This document shows, piece after piece, positions 16,734-26,209 of a stretch of 64,000 bases of DNA (position 1 is its first letter; each line of letters starts with the position of its first letter). The notes beneath the pieces are model-generated. The model was not told where the DNA came from and made no database searches. It saw only the letters and a list, made by a program, of their open reading frames with translations. A program made the translations under genes and the position numbers. Source of the DNA: Bacillus sp. REN10 (lineage in GTDB: Bacteria; Bacillota; Bacilli; Bacillales; Domibacillaceae); NCBI RefSeq assembly GCF_016820555.1, contig NZ_JADHDW010000005.1, positions 124,001 through 188,000 of the forward strand. The letters are read 5' to 3'.

Positions 16734-19700
16734 TTATTTCACTGTTAGCTTGTACGGCTGGGCGGAAGCTCTTCCTTGTGCTTCACTTACTTCGATAAAG
16801 TATTTACCTTTTTTCAAATGAAGGGTAGCCATTTCTTCGTCGCCGCTTCCATATTGATCAAAACTAGCCACAAGACCGCCTTTTTCATTGTAAATCTCCA
16901 CTTTTCCATCCAACCCGTTTTCCATTTGTAGCGTGATCGTATAGCGCTTATCTTTCGCTACGTTTAATCCAAAGTGGTCAACATCACCAAATGGTACTTC
17001 AGCATTCATATAACCATTCGCATATAAATGATCTTTTGCTTTTTTCAAGCTTAATGGCTTTTGCGGCACATGGTTGACTACTTTACCATCGCCATCCTTT
17101 AAACTATTTTTCATTTCAGCAAGTTTCACTTCATACGGCAGTAAATTAGGGTTCCCAGCTAAAAGGGAGCGAACTTCTAAAAAGTAACCGGCGCGTTTCT
17201 TCGCTTTAAAAGCTAGATCAACTGTTGGCTCAAATTTCATTTCAAACAAGTTCGGACCGAACGGAACCGCTTTTAACATTTCATTTTCATCAATGACTTT
17301 ATTGCCATTCGTATCTTCAATTAAGGCTCCGCTGAAAATAATCGGTTGACGCAATTCATACGGAATTTTCGCTTTTTGTGCAGCTGTAACAGCGGAAGAC
17401 TGAATACTTAAGCGGTGAATTTTATCCATTCCACCATTCTTAAAGTAATAGTAATCGGCATCTCCTGCATGAATGAAATAGTTTTTGTATGTTCCTCCTG
17501 ACTTGATGTTCACGGCTTTTTCAGGATTATTCTCATCCGTATCCATCTCGTTAGGCAGATCTGCTACTTTCTTTGTCCGAATCACGTATGGATCACCAGA
17601 AATATTGTACATAGAATTCGCTATACGAAGAACATATTCTTCATCTGCTTTCAATGCAATCGTCATCTTAGTCGGTTGCTGGGCTCCGCCTAGTAACGCT
17701 AAGATCATACCGAGTATGTCGCCTCCGCCCTCGTTAATTGGCAATAAAGCATCCTCTTCTTCATCATATTGCAAAATGGTCGCCATTGGCCTCTGGCTCG
17801 CACCTTTCACAATTTCGAATTCATACACGCCGCCCGCGGCAGGCACAAATTTATAATGATCTTCATCGCCTTCTACTTGGAAATACCCGCGCTGCTCTTT
17901 GCCAAGTGTATAAGGAACAGCATTCGCCAAAATTTGTTTATCTGTACTATCTTCTTCCGTCGTTTCTTCTCCAGCAGTCTCTTGATTTTCTGTTTTCGAA
18001 TCAATAGCGCCTTGTGGTAAGCTTGTTTCTAAGTCTTCTGTTATTGGCCATTGATCTTCATCAGCAGGAAGTTGTCTTTCTTCTACCTTCAATTGATATG
18101 GGAAGGCTGATGTGTCAAAGGAACCGAAGTCCATGCTTCCGCCACCTAAGCCAATCATACTTAAAATCGAACCAAAGCCTTCATCCATGATCATCATTTC
18201 ATTTGTCACTTGCAGTTTGTAAGTCACTCCCGGGACCGCTTTAAAAGATACTGTTTCTCCTTTGCTTGGTCCATTGTCATTAGCCGTCGCTACTAATTCT
18301 GCTCCATCTTCCTCCTCAAGAGGCATCCATACACTCAATGTTGGATTGACGCCTGGAATATCTGATAATGAAACCGAAACCACTTTTGGTTCATCGACAG
18401 AGAAAGTGAAGTAATCAGAATCAGGCATACCTTGTTCTGCGGGGAATAAAGTGAAATCATTTTTTGTATACGGTAAAGAAGTGATGTTCACTGGATTTTC
18501 AGACGTATCGGGATCCGCTTGTAACGCGGTCATTTTCTCGGCATGCAATGTGTACTTTGACTGACCGCCCGCATGATAATTCCCATTGACATCCTTCACA
18601 CCAATGATCAATGTACCTTTTTCTTCTGCTGTATATAAATACGCTTCTTTGTCGCCTGCACGGCTTTTATTATGCTCCGTCAAGGTTCCATCTTCCGCGC
18701 TCGCACCTTCAGGGATAAAATAAAATTCCATTCCATAATCGTAAGAATGATGGCCTTCTAACACCGTTTGCACATGTTCATTTTCATTTAAATCCACTTT
18801 GTACCAATGCATCTCGCCTGGTGATTTCATTTGACTTGTAAATGTGTTTTCGCCCTCTTTAAAAGGCTTAGCTGTTTTGACTACCGCTTCTTCTGAATAA
18901 TCAGGTTGCGCTGGTAGCTTCTTCGGATCGAATCGTAAAGCAGAAACTGGATTAATGAGCCCATTTGCATACTTTGTGTCATATCCTTTTGCTCCAAGAT
19001 CTGTCGCTGTTTTCTCTAGTATGTTTTCTACATCATAAGACGTCAGATTAGGATATTTTGATTTTAATAGGGAAGCAACACCCGCTACCATCGGGGAAGC
19101 CATCGATGTACCTGTTAACGTGGCATAACTTGATCCCTTTCCTGATTCGAAACCTGTGCTATAAATGTCTTCCCCAGGTGCGACCACATCCACTGATGGG
19201 CCAAAATTCGAGCTGTCCGATAGCGTTTTATTGCGGTCCACATTCCCTACGCTAATGACACCTGGATATGAAGCCGGATACGAATACATATCCGTCATTT
19301 CATTTCCAGCTGCGGCAACCACCACCACTCCGGCATCCACAGCTTGTTGAATCGCATCTTCCACAAGCGGAGAGGCCATAAAGCCTCCAAGGCTCAAGTT
19401 AATGACATCAGCTTTTTTAGAAACCGCGTAAAGAATTCCTTCTGCGATCGTATAATCATTCGCTCCTGATGCGCCATTAAAAACATCGACAGGCAAAATC
19501 TTGGCATTTGGATTCACTCCGTGGCCGCCAAGTCCATTATTCGCTTTAGAAGCAATAATTCCCGCTACATGCGTTCCATGTAAATCACGCGCTGGTGTTT
19601 TCGATGGATCGGCCGCATTATAAGGCGGCAGTAGCTGACCTTGTAAATCCGGATGTTTATAATCCACTCCACCATCAACCACCGCTACCGTTACGTTGCG

Positions 19701-20183
19701 CTTCCCTGCTTGCTTCATCGCTTGATCGATATTTAACATCGACAAGTGATACATTTTCGATTTTTTCGGATCACCTAATGTTGGAGCAAATTGCTTATAT
19801 TTCACACTTGGGCTAACGGATGCAACAATTTTCTCCGCTTGATAGACTTTGAACACATCGCTCGCTTTTTTCGACTTTGGTATGTAGACAATATCGTAGC
19901 CAAGTTGCGGCAACGAACGAACCAATTTCACTCCCGCTTTATTATGCACTTGCTTCGGAATAGGCTTTTTGTACTTGATCACAAATGTATTTGCATTAAA
20001 AAATTCATCCATTTCTTTATTTGCTTTATACACTTTTCCCGTAGCGGAAGGCGTTTTCACTTCCTCTTGCAAACGTTTTACATCTTCGGCATGTATGGAA
20101 GTGCCCGCAGCCATCGCCCCTGCTGGAAATACCATCACAGCTGATATCCCCAACGCTAATACGCGTTTCCAACTATTTTTCAT
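16734..20183 (-). CDS. Large secreted subtilisin-like serine protease (S8) with C-terminal PPC-type domains
   Basis: The 1149-residue protein has a signal peptide (cut near AMA, residue 26), an inhibitor-like propeptide (about 60-130) and a subtilase domain with the triad Asp170 (VAVVDGG), His202 (HGTHVAG) and Ser360 (GTSMASP), plus the oxyanion Asn293 (AAGNE). About 700 residues of beta-rich repeats follow, including several pre-peptidase-C-type segments (for example HWYKVDLNENEHVQTV and DHYKFVPAAGGVYEFEI). The acidic linker ENQETAGEETTEEDSTDK separates two blocks. The last 100 residues resemble another PPC domain, probably for substrate or wall binding. It is transcribed alone; GGAGG lies 9 nt before the ATG, and an ECF-type promoter lies about 40-65 nt upstream, so it may belong to an envelope-stress regulon. 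Confidence 0.93.
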   Translation of the reverse strand: MKNSWKRVLALGISAVMVFPAGAMAAGTSIHAEDVKRLQEEVKTPSATGKVYKANKEMDEFFNANTFVIKYKKPIPKQVHNKAGVKLVRSLPQLGYDIVYIPKSKKASDVFKVYQAEKIVASVSPSVKYKQFAPTLGDPKKSKMYHLSMLNIDQAMKQAGKRNVTVAVVDGGVDYKHPDLQGQLLPPYNAADPSKTPARDLHGTHVAGIIASKANNGLGGHGVNPNAKILPVDVFNGASGANDYTIAEGILYAVSKKADVINLSLGGFMASPLVEDAIQQAVDAGVVVVAAAGNEMTDMYSYPASYPGVISVGNVDRNKTLSDSSNFGPSVDVVAPGEDIYSTGFESGKGSSYATLTGTSMASPMVAGVASLLKSKYPNLTSYDVENILEKTATDLGAKGYDTKYANGLINPVSALRFDPKKLPAQPDYSEEAVVKTAKPFKEGENTFTSQMKSPGEMHWYKVDLNENEHVQTVLEGHHSYDYGMEFYFIPEGASAEDGTLTEHNKSRAGDKEAYLYTAEEKGTLIIGVKDVNGNYHAGGQSKYTLHAEKMTALQADPDTSENPVNITSLPYTKNDFTLFPAEQGMPDSDYFTFSVDEPKVVSVSLSDIPGVNPTLSVWMPLEEEDGAELVATANDNGPSKGETVSFKAVPGVTYKLQVTNEMMIMDEGFGSILSMIGLGGGSMDFGSFDTSAFPYQLKVEERQLPADEDQWPITEDLETSLPQGAIDSKTENQETAGEETTEEDSTDKQILANAVPYTLGKEQRGYFQVEGDEDHYKFVPAAGGVYEFEIVKGASQRPMATILQYDEEEDALLPINEGGGDILGMILALLGGAQQPTKMTIALKADEEYVLRIANSMYNISGDPYVIRTKKVADLPNEMDTDENNPEKAVNIKSGGTYKNYFIHAGDADYYYFKNGGMDKIHRLSIQSSAVTAAQKAKIPYELRQPIIFSGALIEDTNGNKVIDENEMLKAVPFGPNLFEMKFEPTVDLAFKAKKRAGYFLEVRSLLAGNPNLLPYEVKLAEMKNSLKDGDGKVVNHVPQKPLSLKKAKDHLYANGYMNAEVPFGDVDHFGLNVAKDKRYTITLQMENGLDGKVEIYNEKGGLVASFDQYGSGDEEMATLHLKKGKYFIEVSEAQGRASAQPYKLTVK

Positions 20184-20220
20184 CTATGTAATCCTCCTGT
20201 TATTTTTTCTTGCTTCTATC

Positions 20221-20249
20221 ATAACGTACTGAACTATAAAAAAGTTTCA
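20221..20249 (-). promoter_or_regulatory. Candidate ECF-sigma promoter of the large subtilase gene
   Basis: On the minus strand TGAAAC (20244-20249) is followed by a 17-nt spacer starting TTTTTT and then CGTTAT (20221-20226). TGAAAC is the standard ECF -35. The spacing and the AAACTTTTTT...CGTTA pattern match the candidate sigV promoter at 8743-8771. No SigA boxes compete here. Confidence 0.5.
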
Positions 20250-20329
20250 TTTTTTAATATTTTTGTAATAAAATTCATCAAAAAATATTTTTTGTTAAAT
20301 AAAAATAGTGATAGCTATTACTTTCTGCT

Positions 20330-20349
20330 CATTTAGATACATCTAAATG
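20330..20349. repeat. Perfect 20-bp palindrome upstream of the large subtilase
   Basis: CATTTAGAT-AC-ATCTAAATG is symmetrical over its full length and followed on the plus strand by GGTTTTT. It could be an operator or a small hairpin. It lies at one end of the short repeat copy Y. Confidence 0.6.
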
Positions 20350-20428
20350 GTTTTTCCGACATGATCACAACGTAGCTAGTTAGAAAAAATAATAGCGTAT
20401 CCAAATCAACATTCTTATATCGATGGAA
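20336..20428 (-). repeat. Repeat copy Y (short form, without cloverleaf core)
   Basis: Read on the minus strand this segment shares TGTTCCATCGA, ATAAGAATGTTGATT, TTTTTTCTAACTAG, TGTGATC and GGAAAA with the flanks of the cloverleaf element at 45418-45640. Y has only about 15 nt (TGGATACGCTATTAT) where the other copy has the cloverleaf. Confidence 0.7.
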
Positions 20429-20440
20429 CATATGTAAATT

Positions 20441-20506
20441 CAACAAAAAGACCCGGCTCTCACTCAATCTATTCGTTATAAATAGATTGAGTAAAAACCA
20501 GGTCTT
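20441..20506 (-). terminator. Two-part hairpin terminator of serC-serA
   Basis: On the minus strand AAGACCTGG pairs with CCGGGTCTT as the outer stem, and ACTCAATCTATT pairs with AATAGATTGAGT as the inner stem; TTTTTG follows. It ends the serCA operon 10 nt after the serA stop. Confidence 0.88.
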
Positions 20507-20515
20507 GAAAAACGA

Positions 20516-21691
20516 TTAGATCACACGAACCGTTACAATTCCATCAATTTGGCCCACTTTTTCTTCTAAGCCAGGGATGACATCTCCGTTTAATTTATTG
20601 TCGATGTCAATGATCGTATAAGCGTAGTCGCCTCTACTTCTGTTCACCATGTCCGCAATATTTAAATTGTATTCAGATAAAACAGACGTAATTTGTCCCA
20701 CCATGTTTGGCACATTTTTATGGAACGCGGTTACGCGAAGTTTCCCTGCAAATGGTAAAGAAGCATTCGGCATGTTTACAGAGTTTTTAATATTACCTGT
20801 TTCTAAGTAGTCTTTTACTTGACGAGAAGCCATGATCGCACAATTCTCTTCAGATTCTTTTGTAGACGCACCAAGATGAGGAATCGGCACAACGTTTTTC
20901 ATTTTCAACACATTATCGTTCGGGAAGTCGGTAATGTATTTGCCAACAATTCCTTTTTCAATAGCAACAGCCATGTCTTCCTCATTCACAAGCTCGCCAC
21001 GAGAGAAGTTCAAAATGTGAACGCCCGGCTTCATAATACCGAAAGATTCCTCATTGAACATGCCTTTCGTATTTTCTGTTAAAGGTACATGAACCGTGAT
21101 ATAGTCAGCTGCGGCAAATAACTGATCTAGCGTCATTGCGCGTTGCACGTTGCGAGAAAGATTCCAAGCTGTATCAACAGAGATGAATGGGTCGAATCCG
21201 ATGACATCCATATCAAGGTCTAACGCATCGTTAGCTACAAGCGCACCAATCGCACCAAGACCGATCACACCTAATGTTTTTCCTTTAATTTCTTTTCCGA
21301 CAAATTGCTTTTTGCCCGCTTCCACAAGCTTTGGCACTTCATCGCCTTGTCCAGCTAACGTTCTTGTCCATTCCACACCAGCAAATAAGTTACGAGAAGA
21401 GGCCATTAACGTAGTCAGCACGAGCTCTTTTACCGCATTGGCATTCGCACCTGGTGTATTAAACACAACGATTCCACGCTCTGTGCAAGCCTCTACTGGA
21501 ATATTGTTCACCCCTGCACCCGCACGAGCAATCGCTTTTGTATTTCCGTCAATTTCGACGTTGTGCATATTGAAGCTGCGAAGAACAATCGCGTCTGGAT
21601 TTGTACTGTCATTATCGATCGTAAAAGCATCTTTATTGAATACATTTAAGCCGCATTCGGCGATATTATTTAACGTTTTAATTGTATACAC
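20516..21691 (-). CDS. serA: D-3-phosphoglycerate dehydrogenase (short form with ACT domain)
   Basis: The 391-residue enzyme has the D-2-hydroxyacid dehydrogenase fold: RAGAGVNNIPVEACTERGIVVFNTPGANA, the NAD-binding GKTLGVIGLGAIGALVANDA, and the catalytic region with arginine (NFSRGELVNEE), glutamate and histidine (VPIPHLGAST). A C-terminal ACT domain (about 320-391) with NMVGQITSVLSEYNLNIADM probably binds serine. It oxidises 3-phosphoglycerate in the first step of serine synthesis. The form is shorter than the roughly 525-residue B. subtilis SerA because it lacks the intervening domain. The start is GTG with GGGGAG 9 nt upstream. It follows serC by 17 nt, and both come from one promoter. 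Confidence 0.94.
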   Translation of the reverse strand: MYTIKTLNNIAECGLNVFNKDAFTIDNDSTNPDAIVLRSFNMHNVEIDGNTKAIARAGAGVNNIPVEACTERGIVVFNTPGANANAVKELVLTTLMASSRNLFAGVEWTRTLAGQGDEVPKLVEAGKKQFVGKEIKGKTLGVIGLGAIGALVANDALDLDMDVIGFDPFISVDTAWNLSRNVQRAMTLDQLFAAADYITVHVPLTENTKGMFNEESFGIMKPGVHILNFSRGELVNEEDMAVAIEKGIVGKYITDFPNDNVLKMKNVVPIPHLGASTKESEENCAIMASRQVKDYLETGNIKNSVNMPNASLPFAGKLRVTAFHKNVPNMVGQITSVLSEYNLNIADMVNRSRGDYAYTIIDIDNKLNGDVIPGLEEKVGQIDGIVTVRVI

Positions 21692-21708
21692 AGTTATGGT
21701 CTCCCCTT

Positions 21709-22791
21709 TTACTTATGTTTGCTTTCAAATTCTTTCATAAAATCAACAAGTGCTTGCACACCCTCAACCGGCATCGCATTGTAAATACTTGCTCTCATTC
21801 CACCCACAGAACGATGGCCTTTTAACGTTTCCAAGCCAGCTGCTTTTGCTTCTTTCACAAAGGCGGCATCCAATTCAGCTGATGGAGAAACGAAAGGAAT
21901 ATTCATAATGGAACGGCTATCTTTCTTCACTGGAGAACGGAACATCTCTGACTCCTCTAGGAAGCTATATAAAATTTCCGCTTTGTCGCGGTTGATCTTT
22001 TCCATCGCTTTCAAACCGCCAAGCTCTGTCAACCATTCAAACACGAGCTTCGCCATATAAATGCCGTAAGTCGGAGGTGTGTTGTATAAAGAGCCGCTAT
22101 CGCTATGCGTTTTATAATCAAGCATCGTCGGTACATCTTCTTTCGCAAAGCCAATTAAATCTTCGCGAATAATAACCACTGTTAATCCAGCAGGACCGAT
22201 ATTTTTTTGTGCTCCCGCATAAATTAAACCAAACTTCGATACGTCAATCTCTTCTGATAGAATGTTAGAAGACATATCCGCGACAAGAGGCACATTCCCT
22301 GTGTCAGGGATTTTTGTGAAAGCTGTTCCTTCTATTGTATTGTTAGTTGTGATATGTACGTAATCAGCTTCCGGATCGATCATGCTTGCATCAATCGCTG
22401 GAATGTAGCTGAAGTTTTCATCTTCTGAAGAAGCAATCACACGAACTTCACCGTACTTCTTCGCTTCTTTAATTGCTTTTTTCGACCAAGATCCTGTGTT
22501 CACATAATCCGCTTTGCCGCTGTTGCGCAATAGATTCATTGGCACCATCGCAAATTGCTGAGACGCTCCGCCTTGGATAAATAATACTTTATAATTCTCC
22601 GGAATGCTCATTAGTTCACGAAGCAATTGTTCAGCTTTTGTAATAATATCTGTAAATAAGCCCGAACGATGGCTTAACTCCATTACAGACATACCGGAAC
22701 CAGCATAGTTCACCAATTCTTTTTGAGCTTTTTCCAACACTGGCAGCGGAAGCATAGAAGGACCCGCTGAAAAATTATACACTCTTTCCAT
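21709..22791 (-). CDS. serC: Phosphoserine aminotransferase
   Basis: The 360-residue class V aminotransferase starts with [20 protein letters not shown] and has the PLP-lysine site [18 protein letters not shown] and the C-terminal [17 protein letters not shown], all diagnostic for SerC. It converts 3-phosphohydroxypyruvate to phosphoserine with glutamate and is also used in B6 synthesis in many bacteria. The length is standard. It is the promoter-proximal gene of the operon and is followed by serA. No T-box or riboswitch structure was found in its short leader. Confidence 0.96.
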   Translation of the reverse strand: MERVYNFSAGPSMLPLPVLEKAQKELVNYAGSGMSVMELSHRSGLFTDIITKAEQLLRELMSIPENYKVLFIQGGASQQFAMVPMNLLRNSGKADYVNTGSWSKKAIKEAKKYGEVRVIASSEDENFSYIPAIDASMIDPEADYVHITTNNTIEGTAFTKIPDTGNVPLVADMSSNILSEEIDVSKFGLIYAGAQKNIGPAGLTVVIIREDLIGFAKEDVPTMLDYKTHSDSGSLYNTPPTYGIYMAKLVFEWLTELGGLKAMEKINRDKAEILYSFLEESEMFRSPVKKDSRSIMNIPFVSPSAELDAAFVKEAKAAGLETLKGHRSVGGMRASIYNAMPVEGVQALVDFMKEFESKHK

Positions 22792-22854
22792 GTTAACACC
22801 CTCATTCGTTTCTTATTTGTATATCAGAAAATTTATACTTATTAATATCAATGA

Positions 22855-22883
22855 ATTATAAATTATAAATAAGGACATATCAA
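22855..22883 (-). promoter_or_regulatory. SigA promoter of serC-serA
   Basis: On the minus strand TTGATA (22878-22883), a 17-nt spacer and TATAAT (22855-22860) form a near-consensus promoter about 65 nt upstream of the serC ATG. Confidence 0.8.
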
Positions 22884-22918
22884 GAGCAAGAAAGTGAAGC
22901 TATATGCCGTTTTCAGCT

Positions 22919-22932
22919 TGTTAACGCTTACA
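22919..22932. promoter_or_regulatory. Weak cre-like site between serC and the symporter gene
   Basis: TGTTAACGCTTACA differs from the cre consensus at one position. It lies about 35 nt upstream of the serC -35 and 395 nt before the symporter start. The rest of the 22884-23226 region is AT-rich with no convincing gene. Confidence 0.3.
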
Positions 22933-23226
22933 AAAACTGATTTAATCAACTTTGATAAAAACGAACATTTTTTTATTTTTTTTATATTTCGTTCGCTTTT
23001 GATCCTTTTTTCGCTATCCTTGTCCCCAAAAGGTATCCGTTCAATTATTTCAGATAAAAACTTGGCTCATATTCCTGAACTAACAACATTTAACAGATTA
23101 CTGAATCTTCCTAATCTTGAAACTTATGCTGTTATTATGGCGATTTTTCAACACTTTGATATAATAAAAACGTTGAAATTGTGTAAAATGACAAAATATG
23201 TACTTTTCTTTTTCATTTTTCGACAA

Positions 23227-23254
23227 TTGTCTAGTTTTTTCAAAATGTTAAAAT
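23227..23254 (+). promoter_or_regulatory. Probable SigA promoter of the AGCS symporter gene
   Basis: TTGTCT (23227-23232), a 16-nt spacer and TAAAAT (23249-23254). Transcription would begin near 23261, just before the cre site. Confidence 0.55.
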
Positions 23255-23270
23255 AGTCTTATTAACATGC

Positions 23271-23284
23271 TGAAAACGTTTTCA
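23271..23284. promoter_or_regulatory. cre site (CcpA operator)
   Basis: TGAAAACGTTTTCA is a perfectly symmetrical sequence matching the cre consensus at every position. Its place, about +10 to +23 from the expected start of transcription, points to CcpA roadblock repression of the symporter gene. Confidence 0.85.
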
Positions 23285-23327
23285 AACTTACAATCTTAAG
23301 AAAGCATCTCAACAAGGGGGATTTAAG

Positions 23328-24731
23328 ATGTTAGAAGTTTTGCAAAAGATCAACAGTGTGCTTTGGGGAACACCAAGCTTAATCTTATTAGTCGGTACAG
23401 GTGTCTTTCTTACCTTTCTTCTAAAAGGATTACAATTTCACCGCCTGCTTTATGCTTTCAAACTAGCATTCTCAAAAGAAAAGGAAGAAGATGCGAAAGC
23501 AGAAGGTGATGTAAGTAACTTTAAAGCTTTAATGACCGCACTTGCCGCGACAATCGGTAACGGGAATATCGCCGGAGTGGCCACAGCCGTTACATTAGGT
23601 GGACCAGGTGCGATCTTCTGGATGTGGGTTGTTGGTTTATTAGGAATGGCTACAAAATATGCCGAAGCTTTATTAGCAATGAAATATCGTATTAAAAATG
23701 CCAATGGTGAATATTCAGGTGGACCCATGTATTATATCGAGCGAGGGCTCGGTCGGAAATGGAAATGGTTAGCGATGGCTTTTGCCATCTTTGGCGCCTT
23801 TGCTGCTCTCGGAATCGGAAACAGTGTTCAATCAAATACCATTTCCGATGTTATGATGAAAAGTTTTCATATTAACGGATGGATCACAGGAATCATTCTT
23901 GTTGTCTTAACCGCTTTAATTATTTTCGGTGGAATTCAACGCATTAGTACAGTCGCCGGATTTTTCGTACCAATTATGGCGGCTCTTTATATCGGTGGAT
24001 CTTTATTAATTATCGGAATCAATTACGATCAAATTATCCCTTCATTCCAATTAATTTTCCACTATGCTTTTAACCCGATTTCAGCGGTCGGAGGTTTCAC
24101 AGGAGTCGTCGTCACAGAAGCGATTCGTAATGGGGTATCAAAAGGAATCTTCTCGAACGAAGCCGGTCTTGGTACAGCAGCTCTTATCGCCGGAAATGCC
24201 CGTGCTGATCATCCAGTGAAACAAGCGCTTGTGGCTATGACAGGGACATTTATTGTAACGATTATCGTTTGTACGATGACAGGTCTTGTACTATTAATGA
24301 CAGGCTTCTGGGATCCAACAGGTGGAATGATTTCAGGTGTCGCTCACAATGCGAATTTAGAAGGAGGAGCCTTAACAACGGCAGCCTTTGCTTCTGTTCT
24401 CGGTACAGCCGGTGAATGGATCGTCTCTTTATCGGTGATCTTCTTCGGATTCTCAACTATTGTCGGCTGGTACATGTATGGAGAGAAATGCTTTGAGTAC
24501 ATCGCTGGATTAAAATACATCTCAGCTTACCGTATCGTCTATGTCACAGCAACAGGAATCGGTGCTGTTGCCAGCTTAACAACCGTTTGGGCTTTCGCTG
24601 ACATGGCTAACGCCCTCATGATGATTCCAAACTTAATCGGTATCCTTCTCCTTTCTAAAGTCATCGTTAAAGAAACGAACGACTTCTTCCAAAAGAAAGG
24701 ACACAAACAAGAAACAAAAAAAGCGAGTTAA
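23328..24731 (+). CDS. Sodium:alanine/glycine-type symporter, AGCS family
   Basis: The 467-residue protein with about eleven membrane segments has the family signatures GNGNIAGVATAV, GGPGAIFWMWVVGLLGMATKYAEALLA, GGPMYYIERGLG and FSNEAGLGTAALIAGNARADHPVKQ. AGCS carriers take up alanine, glycine or glutamine with Na+. The length matches AlsT-type carriers of Bacillus, but the substrate cannot be chosen from sequence. The ATG has AAGGGGG about 9 nt upstream. A perfect cre site in the leader suggests repression on glucose, as for a carbon- or nitrogen-scavenging importer. A strong terminator follows, so it is monocistronic. Confidence 0.92.
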   Translation: MLEVLQKINSVLWGTPSLILLVGTGVFLTFLLKGLQFHRLLYAFKLAFSKEKEEDAKAEGDVSNFKALMTALAATIGNGNIAGVATAVTLGGPGAIFWMWVVGLLGMATKYAEALLAMKYRIKNANGEYSGGPMYYIERGLGRKWKWLAMAFAIFGAFAALGIGNSVQSNTISDVMMKSFHINGWITGIILVVLTALIIFGGIQRISTVAGFFVPIMAALYIGGSLLIIGINYDQIIPSFQLIFHYAFNPISAVGGFTGVVVTEAIRNGVSKGIFSNEAGLGTAALIAGNARADHPVKQALVAMTGTFIVTIIVCTMTGLVLLMTGFWDPTGGMISGVAHNANLEGGALTTAAFASVLGTAGEWIVSLSVIFFGFSTIVGWYMYGEKCFEYIAGLKYISAYRIVYVTATGIGAVASLTTVWAFADMANALMMIPNLIGILLLSKVIVKETNDFFQKKGHKQETKKAS

Positions 24732-24737
24732 ATAATG

Positions 24738-24787
24738 AAAAAAACAGCGTTATAGGAACAATCGCTCCTACAACGCTGTTTTTTTAT
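24738..24787. terminator. Terminator of the AGCS symporter gene
   Basis: AAAACAGCGTTATAGGA pairs with TCCTACAACGCTGTTTT around an 8-nt loop (one mismatch) and is followed by a T-run. Confidence 0.9.
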
Positions 24788-24908
24788 CTCTCGAATTATT
24801 TACTTCTATATTTTTAAAAAAATAAATAAATTTATATAGAAAGCTCTTTCATGTTGCTGTATAATATGATCAATTTGTGTTCAATATTACGTTTAAAGGA
24901 GAGTTTCT

Positions 24909-26177
24909 ATGCGCACTTATCAAGTTGATGAACGGCCGCCACTATTAACAACCATTCCGCTTAGTTTACAACATTTGTTTGCGATGTTTGGTTCAACGGT
25001 TCTTGTACCGATTCTTTTCGGCGTCAATCCTGCAACCATTTTATTGATGAATGGGGTTGGAACATTAATTTATCTCGTGTTATGTAAAGGTCAGATCCCC
25101 GCCTATCTTGGTTCTAGCTTTGCTTTTATTTCTCCGGTAACATTTGTCTTGGCTGACAAAGGATACAATGCAGCCCTTGGCGGATTTATCGCTGTCGGAA
25201 TAATCTTTGTTCTTATTGCTTTACTCATTCACTTTGTCGGAACGAAATGGATCGATGTCGTATTCCCGCCAGCTGCAATGGGGGCAATCGTTGCGGTAAT
25301 TGGACTCGAGCTTGTTCCGGTGGCCGCAGGAATGGCTGGGCTCATTAACCCAGATCCCACAAAAACATGGACACCAGACTCAGCTACGATTACTGTTTCC
25401 TTATTAACACTCGGCATTACCATTATCGGCAATGTGATGTTTAGAGGCTTTTTGAAAATCATTCCTATTTTAATCGGAATTGTGTCCGGCTATATCATTG
25501 CTTATTTTTACGGACTCGTAGATTTCCAACCGGTGCGCGATGCTAAATGGTTCGCTCTGCCTGACTTTTATCAGCCAGAATTCGACTTAGCAAGTATGGC
25601 GATTATTATTCCAGCTGCGCTCGTCGTCATCGCTGAACATATTGGCCATCTTGTCGTCACAGAAAACATTGTTGAACGAGACTTAATGAAAAAGCCTGGA
25701 CTTGGCGTTTCCCTATTAGGTAATGGGATTTCTACTGTCATTTCTGGATTTGTCGGCTCTACGCCAAATACAACGTATGGTGAAAATATCGGCGTTCTTG
25801 CGTTAACGAAAGTATATTCCACTTGGGTAATCGGCGGTGCAGCCGTGATGGCGATCATCCTATCTTTCGTCGGCAAGTTGGCCGCGTTGATCTCGACCAT
25901 TCCAACAGCGGTCATGGGCGGGATTTCCCTCCTATTATTCGGTGTCATCGCCGTTTCCGGTCTGCGCATGCTCGTTGAATCGAAAGTAGATTATTCAAAG
26001 GCGACAAACATGATCTTAACAACCGTCGTACTAGTGATCGGCTTAAGCGGTGCATCATTAAAATTTGGCGAAAACTTTGTTCTGAAAGGAATGGCATTAG
26101 CTACTGTCGTCGCCATTTTACTCAGCCTCTTCTTTACCATCATTGATAAGTTAAAACTCTCAAACGACTATGAATAA
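24909..26177 (+). CDS. uraA: Uracil permease, NCS2 family (UraA-like)
   Basis: The 422-residue protein opens with ERPPLLTTIPLSLQHLFAMFGSTVLVPILF and carries IPAYLGSSFAFISPV, FPPAAMGAIVAVIGLEL, AEHIGHLVVTENIV and GSTPNTTYGENIGV. This is residue-for-residue the pattern of E. coli UraA, including the uracil-binding glutamate regions (AEH and TTYGEN). It imports uracil with protons; in Bacillus the counterpart is PyrP. A -10 TATAAT lies at 24860-24865, about 45 nt before the ATG, and no PyrR-type attenuator is visible in the 24792-24908 leader, so it is not obviously part of a pyr regulon. A terminator follows directly. Confidence 0.94.
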   Translation: MRTYQVDERPPLLTTIPLSLQHLFAMFGSTVLVPILFGVNPATILLMNGVGTLIYLVLCKGQIPAYLGSSFAFISPVTFVLADKGYNAALGGFIAVGIIFVLIALLIHFVGTKWIDVVFPPAAMGAIVAVIGLELVPVAAGMAGLINPDPTKTWTPDSATITVSLLTLGITIIGNVMFRGFLKIIPILIGIVSGYIIAYFYGLVDFQPVRDAKWFALPDFYQPEFDLASMAIIIPAALVVIAEHIGHLVVTENIVERDLMKKPGLGVSLLGNGISTVISGFVGSTPNTTYGENIGVLALTKVYSTWVIGGAAVMAIILSFVGKLAALISTIPTAVMGGISLLLFGVIAVSGLRMLVESKVDYSKATNMILTTVVLVIGLSGASLKFGENFVLKGMALATVVAILLSLFFTIIDKLKLSNDYE

Positions 26178-26202
26178 AAAGCTGCCCTCGGGCGGCTTTT
26201 TT
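26176..26202 (+). terminator. Terminator of uraA
   Basis: AAAAGCTGCCC and GGGCGGCTTTT (one G-T pair) form a compact hairpin ending in a T-run immediately after the uraA stop. Confidence 0.88.
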
Positions 26203-26209
26203 AGGTGTA

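Noticed and set aside
16567-16821. 84-codon frame starting inside repeat R1 as an ordinary gene
   Set aside because: Only its first about 25 codons are shared by other copies; the remainder runs through the terminator and into the antisense of the subtilase gene. Treated as part of the repeat.
22894-23256. 120-codon plus-strand frame between serC and the symporter gene
   Set aside because: It has no ribosome site, a phenylalanine/isoleucine-rich sequence typical of AT-rich non-coding DNA, and it covers the symporter promoter.
24792-24908. Possible PyrR attenuator before uraA
   Set aside because: The leader is under 50 nt from the predicted start and contains no terminator/antiterminator pair or PyrR-binding loop.
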